Assembly: GCA_947177845.1 (NCBI GenBank)
Contig: CAMWVZ010000006.1
Coordinates: 1 to 20,805, forward strand
Direction: 5' to 3'
DNA: 20,805 bases
Source of the DNA: an uncultured Bacteroidales bacterium
GTDB lineage: Bacteria > Bacteroidota > Bacteroidia > Bacteroidales > P3
Shown: positions 1-7,070 of the stretch, one piece after another
How positions within the stretch are numbered: position 1 is the stretch's first letter
Layout: every line of letters begins with the position of its first letter
Made by a program: the position numbers and the translations under genes
Notes under the pieces: generated by a model
Databases searched by the model: none
Told to the model about the DNA's origin: nothing
What the model saw: only the letters and a program-made list of their open reading frames with translations

Positions 1-1
1 C

Positions 2-136
2 TTGCTGGGCAAGGGAAACGGCAAGAAGGACGAGAAACCCGCCGTTCTGCAGGGCTCGGAAGCCATTCCGCAGGTGCCGGCGAAACTCGAGGACGAGCCA
101 GAGTATAATCCGCAGGACGACAACCTGCCGTTCTAA
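2..136 (+). CDS. ssb: Single-stranded DNA-binding protein, C-terminal fragment
   Basis: The gene is cut by the window start; only the last 44 codons are visible. The reading frame ends in Asp-Asp-Asn-Leu-Pro-Phe before a TAA stop. This is the conserved acidic tip of bacterial SSB, which in the family docks partner proteins such as RecQ, exonuclease I and primase. The preceding residues are a charged, Gly/Lys/Pro/Glu-rich stretch typical of the disordered SSB tail, so the OB-fold lies upstream, outside the window. A terminator-like hairpin follows about 35 bases after the stop. The identification rests on the tip and the disordered tail alone, but that combination is quite specific. Confidence 0.85.
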   Translation: MLGKGNGKKDEKPAVLQGSEAIPQVPAKLEDEPEYNPQDDNLPF

Positions 137-170
137 AGACGGTTAAATACCATAATCCGTCTGTTGGTAG

Positions 171-203
171 AGAGTCCGGTACAATGCCGGGCTCTTTCCT
201 TTT
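171..203 (+). terminator. Rho-independent terminator after ssb
   Basis: A 9-bp stem pairs AGAGTCCGG (171-179) with CCGGGCTCT (187-195), with one G-U wobble and a 7-base loop. A pyrimidine tract with four Ts (TTCCTTTT) follows. It lies about 35 bases after the ssb stop and fits termination of that transcript. Confidence 0.6.
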
Positions 204-227
204 CCGTAGGTCTGCACATACTTCAAT

Positions 228-260
228 CTTGCAGATATAAAATATATTCCGTATCTTTAT
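228..260 (+). promoter_or_regulatory. Candidate Bacteroides-type promoter for the S74/T9SS gene
   Basis: TTG at 229-231 is followed after 21 bases by TATCTTTA (253-260), close to the Bacteroides -33/-7 consensus TTTG and TAnnTTTG. The final G of the -7 box is missing. The element lies about 115 bases upstream of the start at 375, which would leave a leader of roughly 105 bases. It is an inference from motif match only. Confidence 0.35.
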
Positions 261-374
261 TGTCGTTAACCGCTTGCTTTTCAAAATAACCCATAGAAAA
301 ACCCGCACCAGCACACGGGGTCGTGTTAAAAATAGGCTGAACCAACCGAATATTAACCACAAAAAACAATACTT

Positions 375-1469
375 ATGAAAAAGCTCATCCTTACACTCTG
401 CATCATCCTTTTCGGTGGCGGCATCCTTTTTGCCCAGACAAGTGCCCTCAAGATAACCAGCAGTGCTGTTCAAGTCAATAAGAAGATAACGTCGGGTGGA
501 AACCTAACCCTCTCTCCGTCCGGAGATATCGTTTTTGACTTTCAGGGATGCGATTTATCCATTTTCAATGGCAATGCGGGAAGTTCCAGTATCGTCATGT
601 CCATGCCCTCTCAATCCAAAAACGAGACTTCAGCGGCTGTTGTTGCCCCCAATTATGGTGCCATCCTGCCTGAAAAGGCAAATTTTATGGATTTAGGGAG
701 TGCCACCAACTATTTCCGTTACAGTTATGTTTCTCAACCCTATCATAAAACGGCATCAAAATCTTTTTCCGATGCCCGTTATAAGAAAAACATCAAGGAT
801 TTGAGTGCGGCTTCGCATATTATCCAACAGCTTCGTCCTGTAAGTTTCGACTTCATACAGACGGAACCGAACGAAGATACCGCCTCCCTGAAAGATAAAG
901 TAGGTTTTATCGCGCAGGAAATGATAGAGGTTCTGCCTCATTTAGTAGGACAACTTCCCGGGACCGATATTTATGCCGTGGATTATACCTCGGTTATCCC
1001 TTATTTGGTAAAAGCTTTCCAAGAAGCGCAGGAAGAAAAGGCCGCTTTGGAAGAACAGACAACAGACCTTCAGGAGCAGGTATCTGAATTACAGAACCAA
1101 ATTGCCGACCTTCAGGAAATCGTGCAAAGCCTTTTGGTGCAGAATGAAACTGTAAGCGCCGTTCCCCAAGGCAATGCCCCGAAACACAGCCCCAAGAAAA
1201 CCATACAGGAAGCCAAACTTTTTCAGAACCTTCCCAACCCGTTTTCCGAGAACACCCTTATCCGCTACGAACTCCCCAAAACGGCGGGCAACGCCTATCT
1301 GCAGGTTTTCGATATGAGCGGACGTATGCTTCAAAACATCCAATTGCCTCATCAGGAAGTAGGACAGGTGGAAATCTCCGCAGGAGAACTGACACCGGGG
1401 GCCTACACCTACAGCCTCATTGTATCGGGCAAAGTGGTTGACAGCAAACGCATGGTGGTTACACAATAA
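375..1469 (+). CDS. Exported S74 (intramolecular chaperone) protein with T9SS type A sorting domain
   Basis: This 364-residue protein has three recognisable parts. Residues 1-20 are a signal peptide ending at a likely Ala-Gln cleavage site. Residues 130-217 match the peptidase S74 chaperone domain of phage tail fibres and endosialidases, with the SDARYKKNI motif at 132-140, GFIAQEMIEVLP near 177-188 and an SVIPYLVKAFQE helix near 206-217. Ser132 and Lys137 have the Ser/Lys spacing (i, i+5) of the self-cleaving members, including MYRF. A heptad-rich coiled coil follows (about 214-257). Residues 280-364 form a T9SS type A C-terminal sorting domain, starting at the NLPNPF motif (285-290) and ending in a KRMVVTQ-type tail. 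The N-terminal 110 mature residues are unrecognised and may be a short beta-rich or adhesin segment. The family architecture suggests a trimeric surface protein secreted by T9SS; its function is unknown. The next gene starts 15 bases downstream. Confidence 0.8.
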   Translation: MKKLILTLCIILFGGGILFAQTSALKITSSAVQVNKKITSGGNLTLSPSGDIVFDFQGCDLSIFNGNAGSSSIVMSMPSQSKNETSAAVVAPNYGAILPEKANFMDLGSATNYFRYSYVSQPYHKTASKSFSDARYKKNIKDLSAASHIIQQLRPVSFDFIQTEPNEDTASLKDKVGFIAQEMIEVLPHLVGQLPGTDIYAVDYTSVIPYLVKAFQEAQEEKAALEEQTTDLQEQVSELQNQIADLQEIVQSLLVQNETVSAVPQGNAPKHSPKKTIQEAKLFQNLPNPFSENTLIRYELPKTAGNAYLQVFDMSGRMLQNIQLPHQEVGQVEISAGELTPGAYTYSLIVSGKVVDSKRMVVTQ

Positions 1470-1484
1470 TATAGGGAGGTTGCA

Positions 1485-2906
1485 ATGAAAACGAAAACAA
1501 TTTTTGCATTACTTATAGGTACCTTTATTACACAATGTGCTTTTGCGCAAGGATATAAACTTATATCCCCTAAAATACAAGTTCAAAAAAAGATAGATTC
1601 AAACACGCTGCCTCAAAGGTTAGAATCTTATCAAACGATAGAATTTGTTAATATAGATGTGTCTCAAATTACACAGCAAGAAAATTTCTTGTTGGAATAC
1701 GACAACAAGACACTCTCTATGAATCGCAAAAACATTAAAGTCCGTGGAGAAGATGATTTTTGTTTTTGGGGCTATAACGATGAGGGGTATAGTCTATTCT
1801 TATCCATTATTGGTAATGATATTCAGGGAGTAATAGAAGGTCCAAAAGGAAATTTTTCTATCGAAACTATAGGAGAAAAATCATATGCTCTTGTCAAATT
1901 TGACCCATCCAAGATGCCTAACGATTGTGCGACTATAGATGATGACAATTCAAAAGCCAATCTTGATGATGAATCATCGTTCCCTCATGCTCCCACACTC
2001 TTATCTCTCCAAAACAGATGTAAAATCAGAGTTCTTGTATTATATACACCCAAAGCTCAATCAATGGTCAGCAATATAAAAAACACCATATTAAAAGCTG
2101 TTGAGTTATCGAATGAATCTTTTACAAACAGTAATATTCAACAAAGTATCGAACTTGTTTATATCGGAAAAACAAATTATGCAGAAAATGAATTCCATGA
2201 GGATTTGAAGAACTTCAAATCAACGAACGATGGGATTATGGACGAGGTTCATACGCTAAGGAATTTATACTCTGCGGATGTATGTGTATTGTTGATCTAT
2301 GATCCGGCTCTTTGTGGCTTAGCGGCGGGTATCGGTGTTGAAGCCAACAATGCATTTTGTGTTGTAAGTGTGGCTGGTGGCTGTGCAACAACAAACTATT
2401 CTTTTGTACATGAGATAGGTCACTTACTGGGTTGTAGACATGATATTGCCATGGATGACACAAAGACTCCTTTCACTTATGGACATGGTTATATTGCACC
2501 ATCAAAGGAATGGAGAACAATAATGGCATATCGTAACGATTGCGGTACATGTCCTAGATTAAATTATTGGTCTAATCCCGATGTTTTGTATAATGGAGTT
2601 CCTATGGGAACATCAAGTCTTCAAAACAATGCAAGGGTTTGGAATGAACAATCAAATAAAGTTATCAATTTCAGACAAGTTTCAAGTAGTGTAACCTTGA
2701 ACAAAGAGGGCTTTACCAATACACAATATGCGGATATTGTCGCAAAAAAAGAAATTATTTTATCGGGTGATATCAACGTTTCAAGCACTTGTACACTCAA
2801 TGTGAAAGCTGGCGAAAACGTCTCCATACAAGAAGGGTTTAATATTGAAGAAGGTGCGACGCTTGATATATCCATAGAAGAAATTCCCGACTGCAGTAAT
2901 AATTAA
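1485..2906 (+). CDS. Secreted zinc metallopeptidase, reprolysin-like/M72-like, with C-terminal beta domain
   Basis: Residues 1-21 are a signal peptide ending CAFA-Q. The catalytic region runs from about 180 to 400: it opens with an IRVLVLYTPKA strand, carries the metzincin zinc motif HEIGHLLGCRHD (309-320; His309, His313, His319 as ligands, Glu310 as base), and has a Met-turn TIMAY (345-349). The order of motifs, including the WSNP and Met-turn regions, resembles reprolysin-like and peptidyl-Asp (M72) metallopeptidases. Residues 23-180 could be a propeptide. Residues 400-465 are short repeated beta strands with an EGFNIEEGATLDISI-type end, like the 'coathanger' beta domains of Bacteroidales secreted proteins. 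I see no T9SS type A tail. A strong GGGAGG ribosome site precedes the ATG. Sampled lines are about 28-42% GC, far below the housekeeping genes here, suggesting acquisition. Substrate unknown. Confidence 0.8.
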   Translation: MKTKTIFALLIGTFITQCAFAQGYKLISPKIQVQKKIDSNTLPQRLESYQTIEFVNIDVSQITQQENFLLEYDNKTLSMNRKNIKVRGEDDFCFWGYNDEGYSLFLSIIGNDIQGVIEGPKGNFSIETIGEKSYALVKFDPSKMPNDCATIDDDNSKANLDDESSFPHAPTLLSLQNRCKIRVLVLYTPKAQSMVSNIKNTILKAVELSNESFTNSNIQQSIELVYIGKTNYAENEFHEDLKNFKSTNDGIMDEVHTLRNLYSADVCVLLIYDPALCGLAAGIGVEANNAFCVVSVAGGCATTNYSFVHEIGHLLGCRHDIAMDDTKTPFTYGHGYIAPSKEWRTIMAYRNDCGTCPRLNYWSNPDVLYNGVPMGTSSLQNNARVWNEQSNKVINFRQVSSSVTLNKEGFTNTQYADIVAKKEIILSGDINVSSTCTLNVKAGENVSIQEGFNIEEGATLDISIEEIPDCSNN

Positions 2907-2930
2907 ATTTACAATATAAATAGCCATACA

Positions 2931-3317
2931 ATGAAAACCATAAAATTATTCATTCTTCTTTTGTCGCTGTCTTTGACTGTATGTGCTTGTGAGCAAGAAA
3001 AAGAGTTCGAGTTAAAACCTGGCGACACATTCAGCATAAAGAACGGCTGTGGTACGGTATATTACCAAAGCAACATTGGAACAGATTTTGCCTCTGCGGT
3101 GGATTCCATAAAAAGACTTTATGAGCAGACCCGTCCCTGGTTATGGGCTGATTCCCTCCAAATCGATAGGTTAAATGTGAATTTTACTCATGACAACCGT
3201 TTGTTTTGGAGTCTTGTAGCCAAGGAGAAATATCAGTCTTCACCTTTGCCTGTTTACACAGGCGTCGATGTTGTGGATTCAAGAGGCAATTACTATCAGT
3301 TTGAGCCATGCGATTAA
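2931..3317 (+). CDS. Small putative lipoprotein, function unknown
   Basis: This is a 128-residue protein I do not recognise. The N-terminus is a lipoprotein signal peptide: Lys-rich start, a Leu-rich core, then the lipobox VCAC with Cys20 as the acylated residue. The residues after the cysteine (EQEKEFE) are strongly acidic. In Bacteroidota such acidic residues just after the lipid-bearing Cys can act as a surface-export signal, so surface exposure is possible. The mature part has a GCGTVYYQ segment and a WLWADS segment but no motif I can tie to a family. It starts 24 bases after the metallopeptidase stop and is followed after 10 bases by another lipoprotein, so the genes are probably cotranscribed. 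It might be an immunity, inhibitor or anchor partner of the peptidase; nothing in the sequence proves that. Confidence 0.6.
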   Translation: MKTIKLFILLLSLSLTVCACEQEKEFELKPGDTFSIKNGCGTVYYQSNIGTDFASAVDSIKRLYEQTRPWLWADSLQIDRLNVNFTHDNRLFWSLVAKEKYQSSPLPVYTGVDVVDSRGNYYQFEPCD

Positions 3318-3327
3318 TTTTAGAACT

Positions 3328-3936
3328 ATGCATATCCATTCAAGAATTCCCCAAGTCGTAATCCTGCTATTCGTAGCGGTTGCATTACAGGGATGTAAAG
3401 ACTCCAAGGAAACCTGCCCGGCTTATCCCCGGGAAGAAACCGATTACCTGCCGACAGACTATAAAGGTCATGTGTTCCGTTATAAAGTGGGCACCGATAC
3501 GGTTTCCCTCACCGTGGGAGAAACAGAGTATTCTTCCCACTATATAAAAGAATATGAAGATGGGCTTTGTATAAGCACGGCGAAAGTTTCACTTAAAAGC
3601 ATGGATAATGCCGCTGGCATAGATTACACTTTAGGGTTGTATCATAATACCTCGGATTCTCGGCAAATATGCCTTTCGTTGCAACATGAAAAAGCCTTTA
3701 CCTCTTTGTGTTCCTTGCCTGTTTTTGGCGATAATCTAACGCCCTATTTCGCAATGACCGCCGAATTCGAAGAATGGGTCTCTCCGGCAAACGAAACATA
3801 CCAAAATGTACATGTGTTTGTCCGACCGAATTATGAAACTTGCGACACCCTCTACCTTTCAAAAAGCAAAGGATTGTTGCGTTACGCTCCTAATTCAAAG
3901 GACAATGCTCAAGAATGGTATCTACTATCGGAGTAG
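3328..3936 (+). CDS. Putative lipoprotein, function unknown
   Basis: I chose the ATG at 3328 because it places a proper lipoprotein signal peptide at the N-terminus: a short polar start, a VVILLFVAVAL core and the lipobox LQGC with Cys23. The in-frame ATG at 3268 would add 20 residues and lie inside the preceding gene. The product is 202 residues. After the cysteine comes KDSKETC, charged and possibly consistent with surface export. The mature part is rich in Tyr, Ser and Thr with alternating hydrophobic residues, suggesting a beta-rich fold, and contains several further cysteines. I recognise no family. It is the last gene of the four-gene exported group and ends just before the strong terminator at 3961-4002. 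Confidence 0.6.
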   Translation: MHIHSRIPQVVILLFVAVALQGCKDSKETCPAYPREETDYLPTDYKGHVFRYKVGTDTVSLTVGETEYSSHYIKEYEDGLCISTAKVSLKSMDNAAGIDYTLGLYHNTSDSRQICLSLQHEKAFTSLCSLPVFGDNLTPYFAMTAEFEEWVSPANETYQNVHVFVRPNYETCDTLYLSKSKGLLRYAPNSKDNAQEWYLLSE

Positions 3937-3960
3937 TTAAATCCAACTATCGGCAATAAA

Positions 3961-4006
3961 GAGAGAAGCCCGAAAGTTTTGTCAAACTTTCGGGCTTCTC
4001 TCTTTT
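3961..4006. terminator. Strong bidirectional terminator
   Basis: A perfect 19-bp inverted repeat (3961-3979 with 3984-4002) surrounds a 4-base loop. On the plus strand it is followed by TTTTA; on the minus strand by TTTATTG. It sits between the stops of two convergent genes, the lipoprotein ending at 3936 and dsbD ending at 4020, so it probably terminates both transcripts. Confidence 0.9.
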
Positions 4007-4019
4007 ATCACAAAACCTC

Positions 4020-6068
4020 TTACTTGTTGAAAGCGTCCAGGCCGGACTGCAGGTAGGCGATGAAAGCCTCCACATTGCCGTCGTAGCCGTAGCCCTTTTC
4101 CACCAGAGGCGCACCGTCGGTGCCGAGCAGATGATAGAAAGGAAGCGTGTTGGTCTTGAAGCGCGTTACCTGAAAATCGCTGTTCCTCTTACCCAAGGTC
4201 TTCTTCACCTTGCCATCGATGACAGAGGTAACCCATTCGTTTTCGGGAAGTTCGCCCTTGTCGTCGCAATACATCGCAATAATCACATATTTCTTGAGCA
4301 AAGCCTGCACGCGGGCGTCCGACCACACTTCGTTCTCCATTTTCTTGCAGTTGGCGCAGGCATGGCCCTTGAAGTCGATGAATACGGGCTTGTTCTGCTG
4401 TTTGGCGCAGGCAAGACCTTCTTCGTAGTCGAAATAGCCCTTCAGCTGGAAAGGCAGGTGCAGACGGTCCGCATAGCGCGGTGTGCCGCACAGTTCCTGA
4501 TCGGAAACCGTATAGGTGTCGCCGGATGCAGCGGCGGCCACCCCTCGGCTCAAATCGAACTGCTGGGTGGTGGCGGGAGGCAACAGGGGCGAAATCATCT
4601 TCAAGGGAGCTCCGAACAGACCGGGCAGCAGATACAGCACGAAAGTGAAGGAGATGATGACTAAAATAAGACGGAACACGCCTACATGGGGAACGTCGGA
4701 GTCGTGCGCGAACTTGATCTTACCCAAGAGATAGAGACCCATGAGCAGGAAAATCACCATCCAAATGGAGATGAACACCTCGCGGGTAAAGATGCCCAAT
4801 TCGTAGACTTGGTCGATATTGAGCAGGAACTTCATGCCGAAAGCCAACAGGATAAAGGCGAAGACCACCTTCACCGAGTTGAGCCAACCGCCGCTCTTGG
4901 GCATCTTGGCAAGCAAGGAGGGGAAGAGCGAGAGAATGAAGAACGGCAGACCCATGGCCAGGCCGAAGAAGAACATACCCAACAAGGGTTTCAACATCGA
5001 GGTGCCCATGGCGGCTTCCACCAGCAGGGTGGCCACGAAAGGCCCTGTGCAGGAGAAAGATACGATAGACAGAACCGCCGCCATGAAGAAGGCCGAGATA
5101 TAGCCGCCCTTGTCGGCTTTCGCGTCCATTTTGTTGGAAAGACCCGTAGGCAGGGTGATTTCGAACAGACCGAAGAACGAGAAGGCGAAGGTGACGAACA
5201 GGAGGAAGAAAATGAGGTTGGGAATCCAGTGCGTGCTGAGCACATTGGCGAAATCGGCGCTCTTGGTCAAGGCTACGATACCACCTATCAAAGTATAAAT
5301 CAAGGTAATGGAAAGGGTGAAAATGGCGCCCTTGATAATACCCGCCTTATGGCTGGTGCCTTCGTCGGTATCCATGAAGAACGACACCGTCATGGGAATC
5401 ATGGGGAACACGCAGGGCGTGAACACGGCGGCAAGACCCGCCAAAATCGCCAGAATGAAGAAACCCCACAGGGATTCTTTCTCGGCAGCCGGTTCTTCGG
5501 CGGCAACCACGGCCTCTTCGACCGCCACCGCCACGGCTTCTTCCTGCACCGTTTCCTGCGCTTCGGCGGACGTTTCCACCTCGGCGGCTTCGGCCACGGC
5601 AGCGGTTTTCTTCACGCCTTTCACCGAAAAGTTCAAATCAATATCACCGAAAGGAATGCAGGTTTCATCGTTGCACACCTGATAGTCTACCGTGGCGGCA
5701 ATCTTGAAGTCCTTTTCGCTTTGAATGGTGATTTTTTGACGGAATTCGGCGTCTTTGGCGAAAAAGCGCACCTTGATGCCGAACAGCTCGTCCATTTCTT
5801 CAATCGGCTTGGGGCTTTCCACGGCCTTTCCCTTCAGTTTGAAGTCGGCGGACTGGGGAAAGCTGAAAGTGGTGGGAGTGGGACCGCCCGCGTCCATAAA
5901 CTGCGAGTAGAGATGATACCCGCCGCCTACTTCGGCTTTCATGACCAATTCGGCTTGGTCGCCGTCCAGATAGTTGACCGAACAGGTCCATTTCACGGGA
6001 TTTTCCTGTGCCATGCCGGTAAAGGCCAGCAGGAGCGAACCCCACAAAATCAACAATACTTTTTTCAT
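4020..6068 (-). CDS. dsbD: Thiol:disulfide interchange protein DsbD
   Basis: DsbD carries electrons from cytoplasmic thioredoxin across the inner membrane to periplasmic thiol proteins. The 682-residue product has the full three-part layout. A signal peptide (1-20) leads into a periplasmic alpha domain with the Cys132/Cys137 pair in VCNDETCIPF. A membrane domain of about eight helices (about 202-480) follows, with Cys219 in FTPCVFPM and Cys340 in SFSCTGPF, the redox pair of the beta domain. A C-terminal thioredoxin-like domain carries CANC (571-574). An Ala/Glu-rich linker, roughly 155-198, separates the alpha and membrane domains. The gene starts 18 bases after purS and ends the eight-gene minus-strand run. 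The ATG and signal peptide support the start. Confidence 0.95.
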   Translation of the reverse strand: MKKVLLILWGSLLLAFTGMAQENPVKWTCSVNYLDGDQAELVMKAEVGGGYHLYSQFMDAGGPTPTTFSFPQSADFKLKGKAVESPKPIEEMDELFGIKVRFFAKDAEFRQKITIQSEKDFKIAATVDYQVCNDETCIPFGDIDLNFSVKGVKKTAAVAEAAEVETSAEAQETVQEEAVAVAVEEAVVAAEEPAAEKESLWGFFILAILAGLAAVFTPCVFPMIPMTVSFFMDTDEGTSHKAGIIKGAIFTLSITLIYTLIGGIVALTKSADFANVLSTHWIPNLIFFLLFVTFAFSFFGLFEITLPTGLSNKMDAKADKGGYISAFFMAAVLSIVSFSCTGPFVATLLVEAAMGTSMLKPLLGMFFFGLAMGLPFFILSLFPSLLAKMPKSGGWLNSVKVVFAFILLAFGMKFLLNIDQVYELGIFTREVFISIWMVIFLLMGLYLLGKIKFAHDSDVPHVGVFRLILVIISFTFVLYLLPGLFGAPLKMISPLLPPATTQQFDLSRGVAAAASGDTYTVSDQELCGTPRYADRLHLPFQLKGYFDYEEGLACAKQQNKPVFIDFKGHACANCKKMENEVWSDARVQALLKKYVIIAMYCDDKGELPENEWVTSVIDGKVKKTLGKRNSDFQVTRFKTNTLPFYHLLGTDGAPLVEKGYGYDGNVEAFIAYLQSGLDAFNK

Positions 6069-6086
6069 GGTTATAGATTATGATGA

Positions 6087-6338
6087 TTATATCTTGATGA
6101 GCGAAAATTCATAGCTTTCCACAATGGGATTGTGCAACAGGTTCCGGCAGGCTTTCTCCACCGTGGCCGAAGCCGCTTTTTCGGAAGATGCTTCCACCTC
6201 CAAGGTGATGCGTTTGCCCACACGGGTGGTTCCTATCCCCTCCAGCCCCATTTTCTGCAAGGAGGCCTGCACGGCCCTTCCCTGCGGGTCGAGCAGCGCT
6301 TCCAGCGGCATCACGTTGATTTCAGCCCTGAATTTCAT
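6087..6338 (-). CDS. purS: PurS, phosphoribosylformylglycinamidine synthase small subunit
   Basis: The 83-residue product matches PurS in length and pattern: an N-terminal beta strand (FRAEINVMPLEALLDPQG), the conserved Asp-Pro-Gln-Gly turn, a helix (AVQASLQKMG), a central strand after VRVGKR-like residues (TRVGKRITLEV), a C-terminal helix and the NPIVESYEF end. In the family PurS bridges PurL and PurQ in the fourth step of purine synthesis. No purL or purQ is present here. The start overlaps the end of pssA by 17 bases, suggesting translational coupling, and dsbD follows after 18 bases. The identification is good; why it sits in an envelope operon is not clear. Confidence 0.88.
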   Translation of the reverse strand: MKFRAEINVMPLEALLDPQGRAVQASLQKMGLEGIGTTRVGKRITLEVEASSEKAASATVEKACRNLLHNPIVESYEFSLIKI

Positions 6339-7026
6339 GGTTCACGGGATTTTCTGACAAACGGAAATGCAAAATCGAGAAGCAGGGATAAAGCAGAACA
6401 TCCACCGCCAATCCCAAGCTGCCGAAAACAAAAAGCAGTATCACGGAAACCAGCGCGTATATATACACGAAACGTTTGGCTTTCCACGACCAGTCCTTGC
6501 CCTTGAACGAGAACATGCGCAGGCGGCAGACGAGCAGAAACGACATCAACAACGCCAAAGCCAACAGATACCAAGCGTTCAGCACCACCCCTTCCCGGAA
6601 CCAATACAGGTTGAGCGCCGCCCAAAACAGGGCGTTAGCGGGTGTGGGCATCCCGAAAAAGGCTCCTTTCTGCGCGGGGTCGGTGTTGAAACGGGCCAGG
6701 CGGTAGGCCGAGGCGGCGGCCATGATGAACACGATGAAACAAACCGCATTCGGCATGAGCAGTTGGCTACGGAGCATATTGTAGGCGATAGCGGCGGGCG
6801 CCAGGCCGAAACTCACCACGTCGGCCAACGAATCGAGCTGCGCGCCCAAAGTTCCCGACACGCGGAGCATACGCGCCACCATGCCGTCGAACAAATCGAA
6901 GACGGCGGCGATGCCTATGAACCACGAAGCCCAATAAAGATTGGAGGAGAAGGTGCACACCACCGACGCGCATCCGCACAACAGATTGCAAAGCGTGAGT
7001 ATATTGGGTATTTCTTTCTTGAGCAT
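6322..7026 (-). CDS. pssA: CDP-diacylglycerol--serine O-phosphatidyltransferase
   Basis: The enzyme joins serine to CDP-diacylglycerol in the inner membrane to give phosphatidylserine, the precursor of phosphatidylethanolamine. The CDP-alcohol phosphatidyltransferase signature is complete: Asp44, Asp47-Gly48, Ala51-Arg52, Gly61, Asp65 and Asp69. Several hydrophobic segments follow, consistent with a polytopic membrane protein of 234 residues. I chose the ATG at 7026 because it gives the usual MLKKEIPNILTLCNL start. An in-frame ATG at 7077 overlaps the stop of the OstA-like gene and would add 17 residues, so coupled translation from there is possible. A TAnnTTTG box lies six bases upstream of the chosen start. 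The 3' end overlaps purS by 17 bases. Confidence 0.92.
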   Translation of the reverse strand: MLKKEIPNILTLCNLLCGCASVVCTFSSNLYWASWFIGIAAVFDLFDGMVARMLRVSGTLGAQLDSLADVVSFGLAPAAIAYNMLRSQLLMPNAVCFIVFIMAAASAYRLARFNTDPAQKGAFFGMPTPANALFWAALNLYWFREGVVLNAWYLLALALLMSFLLVCRLRMFSFKGKDWSWKAKRFVYIYALVSVILLFVFGSLGLAVDVLLYPCFSILHFRLSENPVNHEIQG

Positions 7027-7032
7027 AGGGCG

Positions 7033-7040
7033 CAAAGGTA
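7033..7040 (-). promoter_or_regulatory. Candidate -7 box in front of pssA
   Basis: On the minus strand the sequence TACCTTTG fits the Bacteroides -7 consensus TAnnTTTG. It ends six bases before the pssA ATG at 7026. No TTTG is seen 19-21 bases upstream, so the -33 element is missing. If used, transcription would begin at or next to the ATG. It may be chance. Confidence 0.3.
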
Positions 7041-7070
7041 AGGATTTTAGAAAAATGAAGGCAGCGTCGC

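Noticed and set aside
375..1469. S74 protein as part of a prophage
   Set aside because: No capsid, tail, integrase or lysis gene is nearby, and the protein has a signal peptide and a T9SS tail, so a cellular exported protein fits better.
3268..3327. Upstream ATG for the second lipoprotein
   Set aside because: It overlaps the previous gene by 50 bases and would bury the lipoprotein signal peptide; the ATG at 3328 places it properly.
4686..6083. Open frame of 465 codons on the plus strand opposite dsbD
   Set aside because: The His/Gly/Glu-rich translation is antisense to a complete dsbD.
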